From: an uncultured Lachnospiraceae bacterium
GTDB lineage: Bacteria > Bacillota > Clostridia > Lachnospirales > Lachnospiraceae
Assembly (NCBI GenBank): GCA_910588895.1
Contig: CAJUSS010000171.1
Location: 1 to 6,612, forward strand
Reading direction: 5' to 3'
DNA: 6,612 bases
The notes beneath the pieces are model-generated. The model ran no database searches, had not been told where the DNA came from, and saw only the letters and a program-made list of their open reading frames with translations. Positions within the stretch are counted from its first letter, which is position 1. Every line of letters begins with the position of its first letter. Made by a program: the position numbers and the translations under genes. Below, in pieces: positions 1 to 4,372 of this stretch.

Positions 1-67
1 GACTCTTGCGATCCATCAATTGCTGCAGATGCTGATATACTTGGTACCGCCGGAGCATGCAGGTCAC
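1..67 (-). CDS. Possible third gene of the minus-strand operon, 5' end only
   Basis: On the minus strand a frame stays open from the stop codon of the VWA gene to the window edge. It could start at a GTG (67-65) sharing the four bases GTGA with the upstream TGA stop, or at an ATG nine bases further on (58-56). From the ATG it reads MLRRYQVYQHLQQLMDRKS, a plausible charged, helical N-terminus. There is no clear Shine-Dalgarno sequence in front of either start, so translation would rely on coupling to the upstream gene, which a GTGA overlap commonly gives. Only 22 codons are visible, too few to name a family; a 22-codon open frame can also arise by chance. In related operons a TelA-like toxic-anion-resistance gene can follow, but nothing here shows that. 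Confidence 0.35.
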   Translation of the reverse strand, partial: MTCMLRRYQVYQHLQQLMDRKS

Positions 68-1752
68 AGACTGGAATTGAACAGGTTTTTCAGTTTATAG
101 ATCACGTCATCCGAGTCGGCATTGATGCTGGCCGCCTCATTGATAGCGGATATGCTCTCCAGCGCGGGGATGTCCGCATTATAGCCGATCGTGTAGATCG
201 GGATGTTCAGCGAATCGATGGGCTGCTGGATATCCTTTAAGGAATAGCCCCGGTTGGTCTCCCCGTCGGAAAGGACGAACATCATCATCTTGGCATCCGG
301 GTAGGTCTCCTTTGCCTTGATCAGCATATTGGCCGCCACGACGATCCCGTCAAAGGTGGCGGTCCCTCCCGCGGCGCTCAGAGATTCCACCGCGCCCTTA
401 AAAGCGGCCTGCTGGTTTAAGTTGAACTGCTCGATCGGCACATTGATCACCACGTCGTCGGAATAGGACACCAAGCCAACGTAATTGGTGGTATTGATGT
501 AGCGCATCCCGTTGATGAGGGAGGCCTTCAGAGCGTTCAATGGCTCCCCGTCCATGGATCCGGACACATCGGCTACAAATACGGCCAGGATCGGCTTGCC
601 GTTATCCTTCTCTGTCTTCCACAGCTCCTGGGCGCTGAGGAGCACATCCCCGTCCACCTCGCTCTGCTCTACCGTATAGTGGAGGTCCACGTTAAAGCCA
701 TGGTCTGCGGCCAGCTGCTGGTTCTCCGGGGTCTGACAGTACTCTGCGAACAGCCGCAGGATCTCCTTCTTCTTAGGATCTGCCGCTTTCGTGGTGTACA
801 GCGGGTTGGTGTGCAGAAAGCCAAAGGGAGTAAATTCATATTTCCGCACCAGCTCGGCATCGTTTATATAGGTCTGGTACTCCATCACAAACCCGTCCAG
901 GGTCCCGGTCTCGGCAGCGTCCCGCATCTGGAGCGTGGTGTAGGCAACAAAGGGGACATTGGTCTGGAAGGACTGGAAGCCATCCACCGCATCCTCTGCC
1001 AAGGGGTCTCTGGCATCATAGGTCTGCAGGGTGGAGATCAGGAAGTTTAAGCCGGTGGCAGAGGCATAGGGGTTGGTGTACCCCATGGCAAACTCGCCGT
1101 TGGCCGTGGCCTCCACGATCGTCTTCAGATTGATCGAGCCGTACCGCTCCAGCAGCTTTTTCTGTGTATCCTTGGACAGCAGGATCCCGGCTGTATTGTC
1201 CGCTAAGCGTTCACTGACCGTCTCCATCTCCACGCCGTCGGCTATCAGCATCTTCCCCCAGAAGTCATTGGAAGGCGAATAACCGTCGGGGATATATTTG
1301 CCGCTGCGGATGTAATCCATCCCCAGACCGGAGGCAACGCTGCGGATCATGACCGAGACTGGCTGCCCGTCCACCTCATATCCGGCCCGGTTGAACTTTT
1401 CAGCCACCTGGTTCATCCAGCCATCCTTACCCTTGCCGCACTTTTCCGAGGTGGAAAAGATCTCTGCATACAGAGCTGTGTTGGGGCCTACGGTGATCTC
1501 ATTTGTATCGATATCCGGCAGCTCATCCACCGTCACATCCGTCAGCTCCACCGGCGACTTGATCACCTCTGCTACTGTAGGGGCGATCCTCTTCTCATAC
1601 CGCTTTAGGGTGGCGGTGGCGGATTCTGTGTTGATCGTTTTCGGCGACTTCTTCGCGTTCCTGGTCAGGAGGATCCCGGCGAGCACCACCGCAAATACCA
1701 GGATCCCCAGGCCTGCGATGACCGCTGCCTGGATCTTATTGTTCTTCATCAT
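64..1752 (-). CDS. Membrane-anchored solute-binding-like and VWA domain protein
   Basis: This 562-residue protein has three parts. Residues about 9-29 form one hydrophobic helix after a short lysine-containing N-terminus, with RNAKK following, so it is probably an uncleaved signal anchor with the bulk outside the cell. Residues about 88-370 look like a periplasmic-binding-protein type II fold, in the style of extracellular solute-binding proteins (for example ANGEFAMGYTNPYAS at 217-231 and the PLYTTKAADPKKKEILRLF stretch near 317). Residues about 388-555 are a von Willebrand A domain with an apparently complete metal-ion-dependent adhesion site: DVSGS at 395-399, a threonine in GGTAT (462-466), and the aspartate of LSDGE at 496. 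Such domains bind Mg2+ and mediate protein contacts. The start is one of two adjacent ATGs; the second lies at a better distance from the AAAGGAG ribosome binding site. It sits 19 bases downstream of the coiled-coil membrane protein gene and is surely co-transcribed. Ligand and process are unknown; a scaffold or stress-related envelope role is inference. Confidence 0.85.
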   Translation of the reverse strand: MMKNNKIQAAVIAGLGILVFAVVLAGILLTRNAKKSPKTINTESATATLKRYEKRIAPTVAEVIKSPVELTDVTVDELPDIDTNEITVGPNTALYAEIFSTSEKCGKGKDGWMNQVAEKFNRAGYEVDGQPVSVMIRSVASGLGMDYIRSGKYIPDGYSPSNDFWGKMLIADGVEMETVSERLADNTAGILLSKDTQKKLLERYGSINLKTIVEATANGEFAMGYTNPYASATGLNFLISTLQTYDARDPLAEDAVDGFQSFQTNVPFVAYTTLQMRDAAETGTLDGFVMEYQTYINDAELVRKYEFTPFGFLHTNPLYTTKAADPKKKEILRLFAEYCQTPENQQLAADHGFNVDLHYTVEQSEVDGDVLLSAQELWKTEKDNGKPILAVFVADVSGSMDGEPLNALKASLINGMRYINTTNYVGLVSYSDDVVINVPIEQFNLNQQAAFKGAVESLSAAGGTATFDGIVVAANMLIKAKETYPDAKMMMFVLSDGETNRGYSLKDIQQPIDSLNIPIYTIGYNADIPALESISAINEAASINADSDDVIYKLKNLFNSSL

Positions 1753-1756
1753 GCTT

Positions 1757-1763
1757 CTCCTTT
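1757..1763 (-). promoter_or_regulatory. Ribosome binding site of the VWA gene
   Basis: The minus strand reads AAAGGAG, then four bases, then ATGATG. Spacing is four bases to the first ATG and seven to the second, so the second methionine (MKNNK) may be the real start. The site lies in the 19-base gap after the upstream stop codon, as expected inside an operon. Confidence 0.7.
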
Positions 1764-1771
1764 ATCTAAGA

Positions 1772-2530
1772 TCATCGATAATATTCCAGCTGCTTTAAAA
1801 GACCGTCGATCTGTGTGGCGGCCTGATCGATCGCCTGCTCCGGCTGCTCAAGATCTGACATCTCCGCCATCAGATGGTCCACCTCTAATAGGATCTTTTC
1901 GTTTTTTTCTAAGATCTGCTCAAGACTGGCCAGGTTCCCGTCATACAGCGCCTTTTTCTCCTCCTGGACCTGGTCCGGGATCGCATCGTGACGGTAAGCG
2001 TCCGAGGACAGATGCTGGTATTCCGCCTCATCAAAGATGATCATCTTATTGGCCATCTTTACATATCCCTTGGACAGCGCCGACGAGGCCGAACGGATCA
2101 CTCCCATGAACTTCCCATAGCTCAGCGTCCCCATGCCAAACCGCTGGACCACCAGCTTTTCATAATTGGCCTCCACATTCTCCAGACGCTGCATCTGGGA
2201 AAGGGCGGACTTAGCGATCGGCCCCAGGACCTTTCCCGAGCGATGGTCCTCCAGGAGCGCCGCGGCCCTCTCTCCTGCCCTCTCCCCATCGGCCTCCAAG
2301 AGCGCCGCCTTTTTTTCTGTCAGCAGGCTCTTGTTCATCAGGACAAACGTCGGGACCGCCACCACGCCTATGGCGACGGAGGCCGCCGCCAACACGGCGC
2401 TGGGGTTGGAGGGAGATAAGCCGATCAGGCCCGGCGAATACAGGCAGATGAGCACAGCCGCAAAGGCTGCGTTCCCGATCAGGAGTCTTACATATCGGTC
2501 CACATCGTATCCCTCCGTCTTTTTCGACAT
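1772..2530 (-). CDS. Two-helix membrane protein with coiled-coil tail, tentatively XpaC-like
   Basis: Starting at the ATG at 2530 the product has 252 residues. Residues about 14-38 and 43-65 are two hydrophobic segments separated by a short proline/glycine loop, so both termini should be on the same, probably cytoplasmic, side. Residues about 70-95 are charged and helical; 105-130 and 185-250 are rich in Glu, Lys, Leu and Gln and look like coiled coil. A middle part (about 130-170, RFGMGTLSYGKFMGVIRSAS) seems globular and conserved in character. The frame can be extended to a TTG at 2611, but that start has no ribosome binding site and the best promoter lies inside the extension, so I take the ATG. 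Overall shape and pairing with a VWA gene resemble the XpaC family (5-bromo-4-chloroindolyl phosphate hydrolysis protein), often found beside telA. The assignment is by architecture only, and an unrelated membrane-bound coiled-coil protein is equally possible. It is the first gene of the operon. Confidence 0.7.
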   Translation of the reverse strand: MSKKTEGYDVDRYVRLLIGNAAFAAVLICLYSPGLIGLSPSNPSAVLAAASVAIGVVAVPTFVLMNKSLLTEKKAALLEADGERAGERAAALLEDHRSGKVLGPIAKSALSQMQRLENVEANYEKLVVQRFGMGTLSYGKFMGVIRSASSALSKGYVKMANKMIIFDEAEYQHLSSDAYRHDAIPDQVQEEKKALYDGNLASLEQILEKNEKILLEVDHLMAEMSDLEQPEQAIDQAATQIDGLLKQLEYYR

Positions 2531-2545
2531 TTCTCTATGGTATTG

Positions 2546-2574
2546 ATTATACACCTTATCCGGCCGTTTGAGAA
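2546..2574 (-). promoter_or_regulatory. Sigma-A-type promoter for the left operon
   Basis: The minus strand carries a perfect TATAAT (2551-2546) and, 17 bases upstream, TTCTCA (2574-2569), which matches four of six -35 positions. Transcription would begin near 2539, leaving a leader of only about nine bases before the ATG at 2530. That leader has AGAGAA but no true Shine-Dalgarno sequence, so translation would be nearly leaderless. The promoter also argues against the longer TTG-started reading frame. Confidence 0.5.
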
Positions 2575-2712
2575 GTAAAATCGGAAGAAAGGGGCGGCGG
2601 ATCCTATACAACGTGTTACGTTACTTTTCATACCCACGCCAAAGGACTCTATGGCAGAGGGATGAACAGTAACTTCTTTTCTCGATCATGAACGATCAGA
2701 TAATGATCATGG

Positions 2713-2741
2713 TTGCATTTTCCTTATATAGGGCTTATGAT
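2713..2741 (+). promoter_or_regulatory. Candidate rightward promoter
   Basis: TTGCAT (2713-2718) and TATGAT (2736-2741) are separated by exactly 17 bases. The -10 matches five of six consensus positions, the -35 three of six. Transcription would begin near 2748, just before the AGGGGGGA site at 2752. The -10 overlaps the ATG of the 50-codon frame, so the two features exclude each other. Confidence 0.3.
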
Positions 2742-2847
2742 AAAAAGAAGCAGGGGGGATTTTTATGAACGAACGGATGTGCCCAGTTTCCTCTCGGACT
2801 TTCGACATGCGGTCGACGATGACCTCTTGACGGGCCGATCTTATGCA

Positions 2848-2877
2848 GTGTCACGAAAATCGTTTTATATTTGTAAT
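2848..2877 (+). promoter_or_regulatory. Candidate promoter for the small membrane protein
   Basis: GTGTCA (2848-2853) and TGTAAT (2872-2877) are 18 bases apart, matching four and five of six consensus positions. The predicted start near 2884 would give a leader of about 47 bases containing three to four GATC sites and the AGGAGG ribosome site. In an AT-rich stretch such matches are common, so confidence is low. Confidence 0.25.
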
Positions 2878-2918
2878 GTTGATCGATAAAAATGCGCAAA
2901 ACAATAGATCCAGATCGT

Positions 2919-2924
2919 AGGAGG
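2919..2924 (+). promoter_or_regulatory. Ribosome binding site deciding the start at 2931
   Basis: A perfect AGGAGG ends six bases before the ATG at 2931. The frame is open back to an ATG at 2892, but that upstream start has no such site and would add the hydrophilic peptide MRKTIDPDRRRKI, so the start at 2931 is preferred. Confidence 0.75.
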
Positions 2925-2930
2925 AAGATC

Positions 2931-3152
2931 ATGAAAAAGTTTGTGGGTGCAATAGGTATCATCTGCGGGATACTTTTCCTGTCTATAGAAATATATAGTT
3001 TAAGGGTTTTACAAGCTTTGGAAAGAATATCAGGCAGCTGGCGGATCAATGTCTGGATGTATGCGTGTGAACCTCCATGTACTGTGGCTCTTATCCTTAC
3101 AGTTGGTGTGGTCTTATTTTCTATCTATCTTTTTTATAAAAAAGATGACTAA
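2931..3152 (+). CDS. Small membrane protein with two predicted helices, function unknown
   Basis: The product has 73 residues. Residues about 4-24 and 48-69 are strongly hydrophobic and the chain ends in KKDD, so the likely topology is both ends in the cytoplasm with a loop of about 23 residues outside. The loop (RVLQALERISGSWRINVWMYACEPPC) is amphipathic and has two cysteines, C46 and C50, close to the second helix; C12 lies in the first helix but is not in a convincing lipobox. Start choice rests on the perfect AGGAGG upstream. The gene has lower GC content than the operon to its left and nifJ to its right. I recognise no family. It could be a small regulator of a membrane complex, an immunity-type protein or a recently acquired orphan; the sequence does not distinguish these. 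Confidence 0.65.
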   Translation: MKKFVGAIGIICGILFLSIEIYSLRVLQALERISGSWRINVWMYACEPPCTVALILTVGVVLFSIYLFYKKDD

Positions 3153-3162
3153 ATCCCAGTAC

Positions 3163-3204
3163 GAGGGATCTATCGATCAAATGCTGTCGATCTATAAATC
3201 CCTC
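3163..3204. repeat. Imperfect 16-base inverted repeat after the small membrane protein gene
   Basis: The arm 3163-3178 (GAGGGATCTATCGATC) pairs with 3189-3204 (GATCTATAAATCCCTC) with 14 of 16 positions matched, across a 10-base loop. It begins 10 bases after the stop codon. No run of T follows on the plus strand, so it is not a standard intrinsic terminator; it may still stabilise the mRNA end. Confidence 0.6.
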
Positions 3205-3206
3205 TG

Positions 3207-3310
3207 GCTTCAACATAGGTATTTCAATCTGCCAAAGATCATGTTATCATAAAAGGGATAACATTTTGGCATATGTGTATTGTTTTGGCAGCTTCAACAA
3301 TAGGATATTC
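3207..3310. repeat. Imperfect direct repeat pair (GCTTCAACA...TAGG...TATT)
   Basis: The stretch at 3207-3225 (GCTTCAACATAGGTATTTC) recurs at 3291-3310 as GCTTCAACAATAGGATATTC, differing by small insertions. In addition TTTTGGCA occurs at 3264-3271 and 3283-3290, and its complement TGCCAAA at 3230-3236. The second copy lies just upstream of the ribosome site of the secreted protein gene. The similarity suggests local duplication or paired protein-binding sites. Confidence 0.4.
3231..3270. repeat. Bulged hairpin upstream of the secreted protein gene
   Basis: GCCAAA (3231-3236) and ATGTTATC (3241-3248) pair with GATAACAT (3257-3264) and TTTGGC (3265-3270). This gives 14 base pairs interrupted by a four-base GATC bulge, with an 8-base loop. 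No T tract follows. It lies 63 bases before the start codon at 3334, so it could be an operator, or an RNA hairpin in a transcript from upstream. Confidence 0.6.
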
Positions 3311-3323
3311 TTATTTGTAAAAC

Positions 3324-3328
3324 GGAGG
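3324..3328 (+). promoter_or_regulatory. Ribosome binding site of the secreted protein gene
   Basis: GGAGG ends five bases before the ATG at 3334. An ATG immediately after it, at 3329, gives only ATGAAATGA and stops at once, so 3334 is the start. Confidence 0.75.
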
Positions 3329-3333
3329 ATGAA

Positions 3334-4197
3334 ATGAGACAAAGAGCAGCAAAGGTAAGTGCATTGACCGTTATGATCGCCATGATGATCCCTATCCAGT
3401 CATTTGCCGGGGCATGGAAAACCGATAACGGGCGATGGTGGTATGACAACGGTGACGGGACCTGGGCACAGGATGGCTGGCAGTGGATCGACGGTAATGG
3501 GGATGGGATGGCAGAATGCTATTATTTCGGTCCCGACGGATACCTTCTGACCTCCACCGACACGCCGGACGGCTATATGGTAGATGGATCTGGTGCGTGG
3601 ATAGTAAACGGACAGGTGCAGCAGATCGCGACAGGCCGGGATGACAAGGCCGGAACAGAATGGGTGGGGGCATACGCCGCCTTGCTAAACAGCCATAAAC
3701 AGGTACGGGAATACGGAAGGGACTGCTTTGCGTTGATCTACATTGATGGCGACTCCATACCGGAACTGATGATCCACAACACTCGACCGATCCATCATGA
3801 CGGACCTGAACTGTATACCTATCATAATGGTCAAGTGGTACGCTTGGAGGGCTATTTCGGAAACGGCGACGGGTTCGATTATCTGGAAAAACAAAATTAT
3901 ATCTATGGCTTTGACAGTGGAACGGGCGCGGTAACCCATACATTTTATCGGATCCTTGACGGCCAGGCGGTCAAAGTGAACGAATATGAGTCATATGAAC
4001 CTGGCGACATCTATGAACCCATACGCTATTCAAAAAATGGGGTAAGTATTTCTAAAGCAACATATGATCGAGATTTAAATGCCGATATCGATGATCCAAC
4101 TGCTTATAAGAGCAGCCCAGGTGGGCTTACGGCCTTGGAGATCACAGCTGCAAACATTCGGAGGATGCAGGAAGATGTGGGGTTCGCGATCCGATAA
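3334..4197 (+). CDS. Secreted protein with cell-wall-binding repeats and an unassigned C-terminal domain
   Basis: The 287-residue product begins with a typical signal peptide: basic MRQRAAK, a hydrophobic core to about residue 21, and QSFAGA with cleavage likely after A25 or A27. Residues about 26-95 are tryptophan-, tyrosine- and glycine-rich cell-wall-binding-type repeats (GAWKTDNGRWWYDNGDGTW, DGWQWIDGNGDG, YYFGPDGYLL, GYMVDGSGAWIVNG). These resemble the choline-binding-like modules common in Lachnospiraceae surface proteins and probably anchor the protein to the cell wall non-covalently. Residues about 108-287 form a separate domain with FALIYIDGDSIPELMIHN (132-149) and YTYHNGQVVRLEGYFGNG (161-178). 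The acidic DGD followed by IPEL is similar to a pattern often seen in secreted proteins of these bacteria, but I cannot name an enzyme and see no catalytic motif. The gene stands alone, with a repeat-rich region upstream and a terminator downstream, convergent with nifJ. A surface binding or sensing role is inference. Confidence 0.85.
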   Translation: MRQRAAKVSALTVMIAMMIPIQSFAGAWKTDNGRWWYDNGDGTWAQDGWQWIDGNGDGMAECYYFGPDGYLLTSTDTPDGYMVDGSGAWIVNGQVQQIATGRDDKAGTEWVGAYAALLNSHKQVREYGRDCFALIYIDGDSIPELMIHNTRPIHHDGPELYTYHNGQVVRLEGYFGNGDGFDYLEKQNYIYGFDSGTGAVTHTFYRILDGQAVKVNEYESYEPGDIYEPIRYSKNGVSISKATYDRDLNADIDDPTAYKSSPGGLTALEITAANIRRMQEDVGFAIR

Positions 4198-4220
4198 AGC
4201 ACATCCTGATCCCAATTTCA

Positions 4221-4273
4221 AAAAGATCCAGATACCATACACGTTCGCCCGTGTCCCGATATCTGGATCTTTT
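4221..4273. terminator. Bidirectional terminator between convergent genes
   Basis: AAAAGATCCAGATA (4221-4234) and TATCTGGATCTTTT (4260-4273) form a perfect 14-base inverted repeat. The enclosed 25 bases hold a second stem, ACACG (4239-4243) with CGTGT (4250-4254). On the plus strand the stem ends in TTTT, serving the secreted protein gene that stops at 4197. On the minus strand it ends in five T, serving nifJ. The stem is not GC-rich, so termination may be incomplete. Confidence 0.6.
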
Positions 4274-4274
4274 G

Positions 4275-4296
4275 TGATAGTACCACTGTACTATCA
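4275..4296. repeat. Perfect 9-base hairpin beside the terminator
   Basis: TGATAGTAC (4275-4283) and GTACTATCA (4288-4296) pair perfectly around the four-base loop CACT. It starts one base after the terminator's right arm. There is no T tract in either direction. For nifJ transcripts it would be met before the terminator and could protect the 3' end or act as a backup; a protein-binding operator is another option. Confidence 0.55.
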
Positions 4297-4372
4297 TGAA
4301 AGCAGATCAGTGAAACATACGATCATTTAAAATGGGTCATACATGTTTCTGATATTTTGGCAGACCGCAAGA

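Larger units (their letters stand above)
2531..2930. other. Divergent intergenic region without a confident gene
   Basis: These 400 bases separate the left operon from the rightward genes. They contain the TATAAT promoter for the operon, two weaker rightward promoter candidates, a small dyad AACGT-GTT-ACGTT at 2610-2622, and nine GATC sites, three of them at 2684, 2694 and 2705. Two overlapping small plus-strand ORFs are visible. One has 50 codons (2737-2889) and a protein-like composition (DFRHAVDDDLLTGRSYAVSR) but a poor ribosome site. The other has 21 codons (2765-2830) and is preceded by AGGGGGGA at a good distance. Only one frame could be the real product of a gene here, and I cannot support either as such; the region may hold a gene remnant. 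No tRNA, riboswitch or strong terminator is apparent. Confidence 0.5.

Noticed and set aside
2531..2611. N-terminal extension of the coiled-coil protein from the TTG at 2611
   Set aside because: There is no ribosome binding site before the TTG, and a TATAAT promoter lies inside the extension. The ATG at 2530 gives a normal start.
2892..2930. Upstream ATG start for the small membrane protein
   Set aside because: It adds 13 charged residues and lacks a ribosome site, whereas AGGAGG stands six bases before the ATG at 2931.
2735..3049. 104-codon minus-strand frame opposite the small membrane protein
   Set aside because: It lies antisense to the gene with a perfect ribosome binding site, has no ribosome site of its own, and its hydrophobic stretch mirrors the sense gene.
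3163..3204. Inverted repeat as an intrinsic terminator of the small membrane protein gene
   Set aside because: No run of T follows either arm on the plus strand; kept only as a repeat.
3163..3310. CRISPR array or insertion-sequence end
   Set aside because: There are only two imperfect repeat copies at one spacing, no regular array, and no transposase frame or target-site duplication that I can see.
3392..3943. 183-codon minus-strand frame opposite the secreted protein gene
   Set aside because: It is rich in Arg, Ser, Pro and His, as expected of an antisense shadow of a coding region, and lies opposite a convincing signal-peptide protein.
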